A stretch of DNA of 64,000 nt from Kocuria sp. cx-455 (GTDB lineage: Bacteria > Actinomycetota > Actinomycetes > Actinomycetales > Micrococcaceae). The stretch spans positions 744,001 to 808,000 of the forward strand of contig NZ_JACXBS010000001.1 in assembly GCF_014698015.1 (NCBI RefSeq). Reading direction: 5' to 3'. A program made the position numbers and the translations under genes. Shown here in pieces: positions 8,750 to 17,048 of this stretch. Every line of letters begins with the position of its first letter. The stretch's first letter is position 1. The notes beneath the pieces were generated by a model that made no database searches, was not told where the DNA came from, and saw nothing but the letters and a program-made list of their open reading frames with translations.

Positions 8750-11065
8750 ATGGAAGACACTCGACGACCCGCCCCGCGGGATGGCCAACAAAATTCGACA
8801 TCAGCGGCCAATGATGAGCCATTACTCGATGCTGTCCGCAGCGGCGATCGTCAGGCCTTCGCGGAACTGTACAAGCGCCACTGCGGGGCTGTGTTCGCCG
8901 TTGCCCGCCTTCACACCAACAGCCACGCCGAGGCGGAGGACATTACCTCGGAGGCCTTCACCCGGGTACTTGCCCTCCTGCAGTCCGGTGGTGGTCCACA
9001 GCAGTTCTTGCGCGCATATCTGGTCACCGCTGTGTCCCGCCTGGCGGCCGATCGCGCAAATGACCTCAATCGGGCCCAGCCTCAGGAGCCCCACGAGCAG
9101 GGCAAACTGGACCGGGTCCAACTCTTCGACGACATCGTGGTGCGTCAAGTGGACGCCGCTGTCGTCGCGCGGGCCTTCGCATCCCTGCCCGAGCGTTGGC
9201 AAGAGGTGCTCTGGTACCTCGAGATCGAGGGTTATCGGCCGCGCCAAGTGGCCTCCGTGGTGGGCATTCGACCCAACGCCGTCTCCGCACTGGGCAAGCG
9301 CGCTCGCGAGGGCCTCCGGACGGCGTACATGCAACAACACGTATCTGCGCAGGCCCTTGAGGAGTGCGGCGAATACTCCACGCAGTTGGGGGCCTTCGTG
9401 CGTGGCACGCTCACACCGTCCAAGATGAAGCTCATGCAGGACCACCTTGATTCCTGCCAACGATGCACGGCGGAGTACCTTCAACTGCAGGATCTGGGTG
9501 TGGGTCTGCGCGGTTGGATCCTGCCCGTCCTGGCGGGTCTGCCGCTCTGGGGTGATGCCCCTGATCGCTTGATTGCCGCACTCGGCACGGCGGGTGCCGG
9601 CAGCGCCGCCGGTGCTTCCGGCGTAATGTCCGCTACCACGACGCCGCTCGGGGCCTACGCCCCAGGGGCCTCGGTTCCCGCTGCGGCAACAGCAACCACG
9701 GCGGCGTCGGCAACGGCAGCGTCCACCGCCTCGGTTTCGGCAGTCACCGCTGCGGCGGGCGGAGTCATCACCGGTTCGACCACAAAGGTCATTCTTGCGG
9801 CCGCCGGAGTGGCCGTTGCGGGGACCGGCACCGCCGGCATCGTGGCCACCGCCCAGCAGGACTCGTCAGAGGTGGTGAACTCTCAACCGGCGCAACCGGC
9901 CACGAACGGCCATGGCGGCGGTTCTATGGGTTCTGTGGGAGATCCGCATAGTACGGGCGCTCCCGACAGAGGCGACGAATCCATCGGGTCGTTGCGGTCC
10001 CCGGCGCCTGAACCCTCGGCCGCTAGAGACGACCCTTCAGGAATCCGTCTACCCGCAGCCCGTGAAGATTCGGTGGTCCCGCAGCTCGAGGTGCCGTTGA
10101 CGCCCGTGCTGCCCGGCCCCGTGGCGCTCGGTGAATCTCCGGGCCCAGAAGTTGCAGGCCCGCCTGACAACCCGGCCGAAGACTCGTCCGATGACGTCGG
10201 GGACGGTGGGACGCCCGAGGTCCCCGGACCCGTCGAGACGTCGGATCCGGTGGTGCCTTCGATCCCCGAGGTGCCCGGGCCCGTTGAAACTCCGGATCCG
10301 TTGATCACCCCCGTCCCCGAGATTCTCGAGCCGGTCGAGACATCGGATTCGGTGGTGCCTTCGGTCCCGGAGGTTCTCGAGCCGGTTGAGACGCCGGGTC
10401 CGGTGGTGCCTTCGGTCCCGGAGGTTCTCGAGCCGGTTGAGACGCCGGGTCCGGTGGTGCCTTCGGTCCCGGAGGTTCCCGGACCCGTCGAGACGCCGGA
10501 TTCGGTGGTATCTCCGGTCCCCGAGATTCCCGGGCTGGTTGAGACGCCGGATTCGGTGGTGCCTTCGGTTCCGGAGGCTCCCGGGTCGGCTGAGATGCCG
10601 GATCCGGTGGTGCCTCTAGTCCCCGAGGTTCCCGGTACAGATGATGCCGGCACGGATGATCCCGGTCCGGCCGATCCGAACGGCACGAGCGGGAACGAAA
10701 ACCGCACCGACACCCCCGTCACGCCCGACACCTCGGTAATTTCCGACACTCCCGGAGCCCAGCCGAGCACGCCGGAAATCGAAGCCCCTGCGACGCCCGG
10801 AGCGCCGTCGTTGCCCGAGGAACCGCCGCTAACCGGGCCGGATACCGAGCCGGCGGTTCCAGCCATCGACCCAACCGTGTCGTCGCCGACTGTTCCGGTG
10901 ACCGAACCAACGCAACCCGCGCCGAATCCCACTGACTCGTTGGCTGCCCCGGACGTGACGGTGCCCGAGAATCCCAGCGACGTCACAGGGCGGTGGGGAA
11001 CAGTTCCCAGCGGATGGACGTTGACTGATTGGATCGCGTATTTACTCACCGGTGTGCGCCCGTAA
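8750..11065 (+). CDS. Membrane-anchored ECF sigma factor: sigma2-sigma4, zinc finger, TM, 17-residue repeats
   Basis: 771-residue fusion. Residues ~23-85 form sigma region 2 (DAVRSGDRQAFAELYKRH, then an AEAEDITSEAF helix); ~140-195 form region 4 (LPERWQEVLWYLEIEGY...). A zf-HC2-like zinc site follows: H232, C236 and C239 are visible. After an Ala/Thr/Ser-rich linker comes one hydrophobic span (~346-368), then ~400 residues of Pro/Val/Glu-rich sequence holding eight 17-residue repeats (491-626). The expected topology is sigma domain inside and repeats outside the membrane. Linking sigma factor and anti-sigma-like sensor in one chain suggests release by proteolysis or signalling in cis, but that is inference. 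Target promoters are unknown. Confidence 0.82.
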   Translation: MEDTRRPAPRDGQQNSTSAANDEPLLDAVRSGDRQAFAELYKRHCGAVFAVARLHTNSHAEAEDITSEAFTRVLALLQSGGGPQQFLRAYLVTAVSRLAADRANDLNRAQPQEPHEQGKLDRVQLFDDIVVRQVDAAVVARAFASLPERWQEVLWYLEIEGYRPRQVASVVGIRPNAVSALGKRAREGLRTAYMQQHVSAQALEECGEYSTQLGAFVRGTLTPSKMKLMQDHLDSCQRCTAEYLQLQDLGVGLRGWILPVLAGLPLWGDAPDRLIAALGTAGAGSAAGASGVMSATTTPLGAYAPGASVPAAATATTAASATAASTASVSAVTAAAGGVITGSTTKVILAAAGVAVAGTGTAGIVATAQQDSSEVVNSQPAQPATNGHGGGSMGSVGDPHSTGAPDRGDESIGSLRSPAPEPSAARDDPSGIRLPAAREDSVVPQLEVPLTPVLPGPVALGESPGPEVAGPPDNPAEDSSDDVGDGGTPEVPGPVETSDPVVPSIPEVPGPVETPDPLITPVPEILEPVETSDSVVPSVPEVLEPVETPGPVVPSVPEVLEPVETPGPVVPSVPEVPGPVETPDSVVSPVPEIPGLVETPDSVVPSVPEAPGSAEMPDPVVPLVPEVPGTDDAGTDDPGPADPNGTSGNENRTDTPVTPDTSVISDTPGAQPSTPEIEAPATPGAPSLPEEPPLTGPDTEPAVPAIDPTVSSPTVPVTEPTQPAPNPTDSLAAPDVTVPENPSDVTGRWGTVPSGWTLTDWIAYLLTGVRP
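10220..10627 (+). repeat. Eight tandem 51-bp (17-aa) coding repeats in sigma-factor fusion
   Basis: Units of 51 bp begin at 10220, 10271, 10322, 10373, 10424, 10475, 10526 and 10577. The consensus peptide is VPGPVETPDPVVPSVPE. Units four and five (10373-10423, 10424-10474) are identical in DNA, pointing to recent duplication. The array stays in frame, so copy number can change without breaking the protein. Confidence 0.9.
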
Positions 11066-11103
11066 TTGCTGCGCGGTAGGCCCGGTGCGGAGGAGAAGGT
11101 GGA

Positions 11104-12003
11104 ATGCATAAGCATTACAACGGGCTGAAAACCGTGTTGCTACTGGGCGGCATGTGGGCGGTGTTGCTGGTGATCGGCGCGGTCATTGCCGGAGCGACCC
11201 GTAGCTCGGTGTTCATCGTGATTTTCGCGGTGGTCGGTCTGATCGGCACGGCCTACAGCTATTGGAACTCGGATAAACTGGCCATCCGTTCCATGCGGGC
11301 AATTCAGGTGACACCGCAGCAAGCACCCAGCATGTACCGCATCGTGCATGAACTGTCGCAGCGGGCGGGTCAGCCCATGCCGCGTTTGTACATTGCCCCC
11401 ACCATGAGTCCCAATGCGTTTGCGACCGGCCGAAACCCGGAGAACGCTGCCGTGTGCTGCACGGAAGGAATCCTCCAGATCTTGGACGAGCGCGAGCTGC
11501 GCGGGGTCCTGGGCCACGAGCTGATGCATGTTTACAACCGCGATATTTTGACCTCTTCGGTGGCGGCGGCCGTGGCGGGGCTCATCACGTCAGCCGCGCA
11601 ATTCCTGCAGTTCGCCGCCATCTTCGGTGGCCGCGGCGGGGATCGCGGCGGCAACCCGCTGGTGACCTTGCTCATGGCCTTCTTGGCTCCCGTTGCCGCC
11701 ATGGTCATCCAAATGGCCATCTCACGGACCCGCGAATACGACGCCGACCAGGACGGCTCGCAGCTCACCGGTGACCCGCTGGCGCTCGCATCCGCACTGC
11801 GCAAAATCGAGGGCGGCGCCTCCCAACGCCCGATGAATCCTGACGATCAAAAACTCGTCAACACCTCGCACCTGATGATCGCCAACCCGTTCCGGGGTGG
11901 CGGACTCAAGAGCATGTTCCGCACCCACCCGTCGACCGATGACCGCGTGGCTCGGTTGGAGAACATGGCGCGCAGCGGAGGTTTTTACGGCCGCACCAAC
12001 TGA
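11104..12003 (+). CDS. htpX: HtpX-type membrane zinc metalloprotease
   Basis: M48-family integral membrane protease of 299 residues involved in membrane-protein quality control. Two N-terminal spans (about residues 12-28 and 32-52) precede the catalytic part; two more lie around 155-205. The zinc motif HELMH is at residues 138-142, with the third ligand expected in REYDADQDG near E211. A strong GGAGGAG sequence lies upstream of ATG 11104. It is close downstream of the membrane-anchored sigma factor, which is suggestive given that membrane proteases often cleave anchored regulators, but no direct link is shown. Confidence 0.93.
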   Translation: MHKHYNGLKTVLLLGGMWAVLLVIGAVIAGATRSSVFIVIFAVVGLIGTAYSYWNSDKLAIRSMRAIQVTPQQAPSMYRIVHELSQRAGQPMPRLYIAPTMSPNAFATGRNPENAAVCCTEGILQILDERELRGVLGHELMHVYNRDILTSSVAAAVAGLITSAAQFLQFAAIFGGRGGDRGGNPLVTLLMAFLAPVAAMVIQMAISRTREYDADQDGSQLTGDPLALASALRKIEGGASQRPMNPDDQKLVNTSHLMIANPFRGGGLKSMFRTHPSTDDRVARLENMARSGGFYGRTN

Positions 12004-12020
12004 CCAGTGAGCATCCGCAG

Positions 12021-12058
12021 AAGGAAGCCGTGACCAGAATCCGGGTCACGGCTTCCTT
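12021..12058. terminator. Intrinsic terminator between htpX and yajQ
   Basis: Perfect 15-bp stem (12021-12035 and 12044-12058, 8-nt loop) followed by a pyrimidine-rich run, placed between convergent genes. Likely works in both directions. Confidence 0.85.
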
Positions 12059-12083
12059 CTTTCCCGCCGAGGGCGGGCTCATC

Positions 12084-12575
12084 TCAGCGGTAATTGACGA
12101 ACTGCAAATCCACGTCGAGTTCTGCTCCCTTGAGCAGGGCAATGATGTCCTGCAAATCATCGCGAGACTTGGAGGACACGCGTAGCTCGTCGCCCTGGAT
12201 GGTGGCCTTCACTCCCTTGGGCCCTTCATCACGAATGAGCTTGGTGATCTTCTTGGCCTGGTCCTGGGCGATGCCCTCCTTGATGGTGGACTCGATGCGG
12301 TACTCCTTGCCGGAGGCGTAAGGTTCACCGTCGTCCAAGGACTTGAGGGAAATGCCGCGTTTGACGAGCTTGGACTGGAACACGTCCAGAACGGCCTGGG
12401 CTCGTTCCTCGGAGTTGGCTTTGATCAAGATCTTCTCGCCTGAGAAGTCGATCTCGGCACCCACCCCGCGGAAGTCGTAGCGCTGGGACACCTCTTTCTG
12501 GGCCTGATTGAGGGCATTGGAAACTTCTTGCTTGTCTACCTTGCTGACCACGTCGAATGAAGATTCTGAAGCCAC
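12084..12575 (-). CDS. YajQ family nucleotide-binding protein
   Basis: 163-residue protein, the usual YajQ length. The N-terminal [20 protein letters not shown] and the RYDFRG motif are characteristic. Some YajQ proteins bind cyclic di-GMP or RNA; the role in actinobacteria is not established. The frame stays open upstream, but GTG 12575 is chosen because AAAGGA lies 6 nt before it and the product then matches family length. It converges on htpX. Confidence 0.9.
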   Translation of the reverse strand: MASESSFDVVSKVDKQEVSNALNQAQKEVSQRYDFRGVGAEIDFSGEKILIKANSEERAQAVLDVFQSKLVKRGISLKSLDDGEPYASGKEYRIESTIKEGIAQDQAKKITKLIRDEGPKGVKATIQGDELRVSSKSRDDLQDIIALLKGAELDVDLQFVNYR

Positions 12576-12714
12576 GATGTTCCTTTCACTGGGTGTTGGA
12601 GGCATTCTGCTGACTCTTACGGACCAGCCTAGTGCTCGTCCCGGTCCCGCCGTCGTTATCAACTTGTCACCGGGAGCACAGGCGGGGTTCAGGACCACGG
12701 GTAAGGATGAGTCC

Positions 12715-13101
12715 ATGACTCAGATCGACCGTAGCCGTTCTGCTTCTGCCCCGCATTCTTCCTTGTCAGGACGGGTTTTACCCATGAAAAAGCCGCGTAT
12801 CCGTGTGCCCGGTGTCAAGGCGTCCAAGTCCGCACTCCGCCGGGGCAGTGGCGCCCTCGCGGGAACTGCGCTTGCCGCGGGACTCATCGTCGGCGGTTCC
12901 GGAGCGGCCCAGGCCCAACCATCCCGCGCGCTGCCAACTGCTCCCGCTGTTCAGCCCAATTCGGTGACCGTCCAGAGCGTGGCGGTGCAGCGGCGCCTGG
13001 CCGGCATTCGTCAGGACCTGGATCGCGCGGTCGCTGTGGGTGATGTCACTCGGGAGCAGGCGGATGCTTTTGCGGCCAAAATTGTTCGTCATATGAACTG
13101 A
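12715..13101 (+). CDS. Small exported protein of unknown function
   Basis: 128 residues from ATG 12715 (AAGGA 8 nt upstream), or 105 residues if translation begins at the internal ATG 12784. The segment from [10 protein letters not shown] onward looks like a signal peptide: basic residues, a hydrophobic Ala/Gly/Leu core around residues 44-60 and an AQA-type cleavage site. The mature part is about 65 residues, predicted helical near the C-terminus ([18 protein letters not shown]...). No family was recognised. It stands alone between the divergent yajQ and tRNA-Tyr. Confidence 0.6.
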   Translation: MTQIDRSRSASAPHSSLSGRVLPMKKPRIRVPGVKASKSALRRGSGALAGTALAAGLIVGGSGAAQAQPSRALPTAPAVQPNSVTVQSVAVQRRLAGIRQDLDRAVAVGDVTREQADAFAAKIVRHMN

Positions 13102-13113
13102 TCGGGCCCAATT

Positions 13114-13142
13114 TTGGACTCGGGGTCATCCCTGTGTAAAGT
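13114..13142 (+). promoter_or_regulatory. tRNA-Tyr promoter (TTGGAC-17-TAAAGT)
   Basis: A -35 TTGGAC (13114-13119) and -10 TAAAGT (13137-13142) are separated by 17 nt. The start would be near 13149, giving about 50 nt of 5' leader to be trimmed. Confidence 0.7.
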
Positions 13143-13198
13143 TGAGGTGCTCCCGCTGGCGGGGGCACTTTATTGCTCATTCACGTGAGTGATGCCGC

Positions 13199-13280
13199 GG
13201 CAGATTACCCGAGCGGCCAAAGGGGGCTGACTGTAAATCAGCTGGCTATGCCTACGGGGGTTCGAATCCCTCATCTGCCA
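13199..13280 (+). tRNA. tRNA-Tyr (anticodon GTA)
   Basis: 82-nt class II tRNA. The acceptor GGCAGAT pairs with ATCTGCC at 13273-13279, the anticodon GTA is at 13233-13235, and a long variable arm follows as expected for tyrosine. CCA is not encoded. A strong terminator begins 6 nt after the end. Confidence 0.95.
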
Positions 13281-13285
13281 CAGCG

Positions 13286-13315
13286 AAAAACCCGGACCGG
13301 ACGGCCCGGGTTTTT
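13286..13315 (+). terminator. Intrinsic terminator of tRNA-Tyr
   Basis: Stem AAAAACCCGG/CCGGGTTTTT (13286-13295 and 13306-13315) followed by further T residues to 13317. Classic rho-independent form. Confidence 0.92.
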
Positions 13316-13402
13316 TTCATGTCCGCCCTCTGCGACCTTTCAGTCGGGTGTTCAGTCTGAACGGTCAAAAACCGTGCGGGGGAGCAGCACGTCGGTAATG
13401 AG

Positions 13403-14487
13403 TCATCCGTGACGGCCCGGCGAGTCCCGGCCGTGCATGTGCTTTTCGCGTAGCTGCGGCAGCACCTGGTCACCCAGCAGACGAACCGTACGGATAGCCG
13501 TGTCATGGGGTAGCCCGTTGATGTCCACACGCAGCAAGATCCGTTCCAGGTCCAGTTCACGATGCAGCATGGAGAGCTTCTCGACCACGTCGCTCACGCC
13601 GCCCACCAGAAGCGAACCGGCCGGAGCGCACTGAGCGGCAAATTCCTCGAGGCTCCATGTCGGGTCCTCCGGAGAGGCCGCCCCGTAGGTGCGGGCCCCC
13701 GCCGAGAAGTAGGGGTGCGCCAGCTCGACGGCCGCTTGCCAGGGGTCGGTTGTGATGTTGTCGGGGGCCACCAAGGCGGGTAAGGCGAGACCCCCGCGCG
13801 CCGAGGTGTGATCCCCGAAACCGCGCAGGGCTTCGCGGTAGGCCTTGACGTACGGCACGAGGTTGCGCCATTCGCCCTCCATGACGTTGAGCATGACACC
13901 GAGTCCGTGCCCCGCCGCGCGCAGTACCGACCTGGGTGAGCCCGACGACGCCGCCCACACCAGATCTTGTGGGTCCCGCCCGGTAGCGGGTAGTTCGACG
14001 TTGTGGGCATGGTCGCGGAACTCGCCGAGCAACTCGGACGGGCCCGGACGAAGTAAGTCCAGGAGCTGATCAAGGCGTTCTTCGAAAATTTCTTCCTGCA
14101 GGTGCGACTCGACGGCAAACAAGTCCAGGTCCCGGGGGAGTGCGCCCCTTCCGGCCACGAGGTCCGCGCGCCCGTTGGAGAGTAATGACAGGAGGCTGAG
14201 CTGTTCGGCAGTGCGAACCGGGTCAGCGGTCGTGAGCACGCTGGCGGTGGTGCTCAACCGGATCCGCTCGGTCACTTGGCAGAGCGCGGCAAGCAGCAGG
14301 AAAGGGTGCTGATTGATCCGATGAGGCCCGTGACCCTCACCGATACCCACAATGTGTAGGCCCACCGATTCTGCCGTTCTGGCCAACTCCAACACGTTCG
14401 CAAGGCGTTTCGTGGGACTCGGGCGTGACCCGTCGAAAGATCCGGGGCGATCTCTCCCCACGTCATGATGCCAAGCTGTGGGTTCAC
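13403..14487 (-). pseudogene. LLM-class flavin-dependent oxidoreductase with apparent 1-nt frameshift
   Basis: Luciferase-like monooxygenase fold (F420- or FMN-dependent family), about 361 residues once repaired. The N-terminus MNPQLGIMTWGEIAPDLSTG is read from GTG 14487, which has AAAGGA 5 nt upstream. The body (from RPSPTKRLANVLELARTAES, then SVGLHIVGIGE) is in the next frame. Adding one base to the three-base run at 14429-14431 joins the two perfectly. As given, the gene is broken after about 20 codons. Either it is a true recent pseudogene or the base call is wrong. The downstream part is otherwise intact to the stop, which argues for a recent event or an error. Confidence 0.75.
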
Positions 14488-14566
14488 GCGGTTCCTTTCG
14501 GGATCGCTTATCGGGCGGGCTCTTGTGCCAGCAGTGAACGCTCTGGGGTTGCGGGTGCCGGCGTTT

Positions 14567-14572
14567 TAGGCT
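14567..14572 (+). promoter_or_regulatory. -10 box TAGGCT of trxA (leaderless)
   Basis: TAGGCT ends 6 nt before ATG 14579, so transcription should start at the initiation codon. No Shine-Dalgarno is present. Confidence 0.55.
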
Positions 14573-14578
14573 GGGTCC

Positions 14579-14959
14579 ATGGCTACTGTAGACATCACCC
14601 AAGACACTCTGGGCCAGACCATCTCCGACAATGACATCGTGTTGTTGGACTGGTGGGCGGACTGGTGCGGACCCTGCAAGCAGTTTGCTCCCACCTACGA
14701 GGCCGCTTCCGAGCAGCACTCGGACATCGTGTTCGGCAAGGTGGACACCGAGGACCAGCAGGGGCTGGCTGCCGCCGCACAGATTTCCTCCATTCCCACT
14801 CTCATGGCGTTCCGCGAGGGCATCCTGGTCTTCTCACAGCCCGGTGCCATGCCGGGCAACGCTTTGGACCAGGTCATTGATGCGGTCAAGGGTTTGGACA
14901 TGGAAGAGGTTCGCGCCGAGGTCGAGAAGCAGGCCGCCGAGGGCGAGCAGGCCAACTGA
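14579..14959 (+). CDS. trxA: Thioredoxin
   Basis: 126-residue cytosolic thiol-disulfide oxidoreductase. The active site WCGPC is at residues 29-33, and the cis-proline loop SIPT follows around residues 72-75. The C-terminal ~20 residues (EEVRAEVEKQAAEGEQAN) extend the standard fold as an acidic helix. Electrons would come from thioredoxin reductase, which is not in this window. It is divergent from the LLM oxidoreductase gene and closed by a strong terminator, so it is monocistronic. Confidence 0.95.
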   Translation: MATVDITQDTLGQTISDNDIVLLDWWADWCGPCKQFAPTYEAASEQHSDIVFGKVDTEDQQGLAAAAQISSIPTLMAFREGILVFSQPGAMPGNALDQVIDAVKGLDMEEVRAEVEKQAAEGEQAN

Positions 14960-14980
14960 CCCAGCACAAAATTTAAACCC

Positions 14981-15014
14981 CGCGGGGCGCTCTCCAATTG
15001 GAGAGCGCCCCGCG
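14981..15014 (+). terminator. Intrinsic terminator after trxA
   Basis: Perfect 15-bp GC-rich stem (14981-14995, 15000-15014) with AATT loop. No clear T-run follows, as is common in actinobacteria. Confidence 0.8.
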
Positions 15015-15084
15015 TCTGTCCACGGTCGAACTCTGTGGATTCATCGACACCTGCCCGCCCATCTCTCGAGTTCACGAACGGTGA

Positions 15085-15798
15085 CTAGGCAACAGTGACG
15101 CCCAGCAATGATCCGATGAGGAACGTGGCTCCGAGGGCGAGTGCGCCGCCTATGACCACGCGAGCGGCCGCGCGCCCCACGTGCGGGGTGCCACCCAGTC
15201 GGGCGCCCAAAGTACCCGTGATTGCCAGGGCAGCGAGCACGGCAACGAATGTGACGGGGATCCGCCCTTCCTGCGGGGGTAGCAGGATGGCGAGCATGGG
15301 GAGGATCGAGCCGAGCAGAAAAGCCAGCGCCGATGCCCACGCCGCAGCCCACGGGCTGGGGATGTCCTCGGGATCGATGCCCAACTCGGCATCCAGGTGC
15401 GCGAGTAGGGCATTGCGTTCGGTGAGTTCAACCGCCACTTGCCGGGCTGTGTCGCGAGACAGGCCCCGAGACCGGTAAATGTCGGTCAGCTCTTCCAGCT
15501 CAGCCTCCGGCATCTGCTGGAGCTCCAGCACTTCTTTGGCGATCAAGGCCTCTTGTGAGTCCCTTTGGCTGGACACCGACACGTATTCACCCAGGGCCAT
15601 GGACAGGGCGCCGCCGATGACCGCAGCTGAGCCGGCAACGAGAACCGGCCAAGAATCGGCAGTCGCACCGGCGACACCGACCACCGTGGCAGCCACAGAC
15701 ACAATGCCGTCGTTCGCGCCCAGGACACCGGCGCGGAGCTTGTTGAGTTTATCGGCGTACTTGTCGTTGTGGGGTTCGGTGAGAACATGCTCGCTCAT
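15085..15798 (-). CDS. VIT1/CCC1 family transporter (iron/manganese)
   Basis: 237-residue membrane protein of the VIT1/CCC1 family, which moves ferrous iron or manganese. The family start EPHNDKYADKLNKLRAGVLGANDGIVS is intact, with the metal-path region in TM1. A cytosolic helical segment (~85-140, acidic) matches the metal-binding domain between TM2 and TM3, and three C-terminal spans follow. ATG 15798 is preferred; an in-frame GTG at 15819 adds seven residues. Bacterial VIT proteins are often unlinked to other genes, as here. Substrate cannot be decided from sequence alone. Confidence 0.85.
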   Translation of the reverse strand: MSEHVLTEPHNDKYADKLNKLRAGVLGANDGIVSVAATVVGVAGATADSWPVLVAGSAAVIGGALSMALGEYVSVSSQRDSQEALIAKEVLELQQMPEAELEELTDIYRSRGLSRDTARQVAVELTERNALLAHLDAELGIDPEDIPSPWAAAWASALAFLLGSILPMLAILLPPQEGRIPVTFVAVLAALAITGTLGARLGGTPHVGRAAARVVIGGALALGATFLIGSLLGVTVA

Positions 15799-15889
15799 GC
15801 GCCAAGTCTGCTCCGGCACCCCACGTTTAGCTAGCTAGGTTACCCAACCCTCACTTGGCTCGGGATCGGAGGCAATGCCACCGCCACCG

Positions 15890-16876
15890 TCAATGGCGGC
15901 GGTGGTCCGCGGGAGTCAATCGTGGTCCGAACGCCGGTTTACGGTGGCCGCTGGCCTTGATCAACCGCACCACGCGCTGACGGTGCCCCCGCCACGGTTC
16001 CAGCAATTCCTCCATCCGATCATCCGAACCCGGGGCGCCATCGAAGAACCAGCACACGTAATCCGCCAAGTGGTAGTCACGCACGCTGATGCCATCCGGG
16101 TCCGCGTGCGTGCACTGTGTGATCTCCGCAGCCGTCCACACCCCTATGCCGTTAAGTGTTTGAAGCGTGGCGCGCACCCGCGCGGGATCAGCAAGCGTGC
16201 CCAGTCTCTCCAATGCACTCGCGCGCTGCACCGTTCGCATGACGGTGGCGGAGCGTCGCGGATCCACACCCGCTCGGTGCCACTGCCACGAGGGAATGCT
16301 CCGCCATTGCTCCGCGGTGGGAGGTACGTACATCCCGGTCGGGGCGGGACCCGGTGCGCGCTCACCGGCCAGGCGCACCAGGTAGCGGTAGGCCCTGATG
16401 GCCTCGATGGCCGTCACACGCTGCTCAATGATGGAGATGACCGCCCGGTCGGTTACCGCACCGGTTGCGGGCAGCCTCAAACCGGGATGCCGACGCCGCG
16501 CCAGTTGTAATCGCTCCGGCAACAGGTGGTATGCGGCGGAGGTTTCGAAAACCGTCCAGTCGTCTGCGGCGCCGCACCAGTTGGGGGCACTGTCGATCCA
16601 CGTGGCCGCGCCCGGTCCCCACGCGTCCACCACGATGTCCCGTTCCAAGGGGGCGCTTCCCGCGCCGGCGGGTGCCCGAGTGAAGCGAGCAGAGACGGCC
16701 AGATCGTGATGTCTGGTGGTGACCCATGCGCACTCGGGGGACACCACGCGCACCGTGGGGTCAGTGCTACCGCGCCCGAGCACGGAGAGGGTCTGCCCCA
16801 GATGGACAGCTCCTGCCGGCGACCATTGGAGCCGGACGGACTCCACCACGGGGACAACGGTCGCGCGCAAGGACAT
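15890..16876 (-). CDS. AlkA-type DNA-3-methyladenine glycosylase
   Basis: 328-residue base-excision repair enzyme that removes alkylated bases. The helix-hairpin-helix motif LNGIGVWTAA is at residues 241-250, followed by the catalytic aspartate in ISVRDYH (D267), the expected HhH-GPD spacing. The N-terminal ~130 residues are less conserved. ATG 16876 is chosen because GGAAAG lies 8-10 nt upstream; the frame continues further upstream without start signals. Methylation-type glycosylase is firm, precise substrate range is not. Confidence 0.88.
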   Translation of the reverse strand: MSLRATVVPVVESVRLQWSPAGAVHLGQTLSVLGRGSTDPTVRVVSPECAWVTTRHHDLAVSARFTRAPAGAGSAPLERDIVVDAWGPGAATWIDSAPNWCGAADDWTVFETSAAYHLLPERLQLARRRHPGLRLPATGAVTDRAVISIIEQRVTAIEAIRAYRYLVRLAGERAPGPAPTGMYVPPTAEQWRSIPSWQWHRAGVDPRRSATVMRTVQRASALERLGTLADPARVRATLQTLNGIGVWTAAEITQCTHADPDGISVRDYHLADYVCWFFDGAPGSDDRMEELLEPWRGHRQRVVRLIKASGHRKPAFGPRLTPADHRRH

Positions 16877-17048
16877 GCCCACATCTTTCCACGTACCCAC
16901 GACATGCACAGGCCTCGGGCGCCTTTGAGGACAGGCCGGGGCGGAGAGTGCCCCGCGCGACAAGAACGATCCGCCGCATGCGTATCCACCGGCGCAAGGG
17001 GCCGCTGGGATATCCTGCCCACGACCGCACCCCACGTCAGGAAGTCCC

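Noticed and set aside
10220-10627. CRISPR-like regular repeats
   Set aside because: The repeats are directly adjacent without spacers, vary by codon, and encode a continuous peptide.
9883-11115. 410-codon minus-strand frame with regular Ser/Gly/Thr repeats
   Set aside because: The repeats are the complement of the 51-bp units in the sigma-factor fusion. The plus-strand frame is continuous with sigma domains, so this one is a shadow.
15799-15819. Seven-residue longer VIT protein from GTG 15819
   Set aside because: Possible (a TAGCTA box is near), but family members start close to the MSEH methionine; kept only as alternative.
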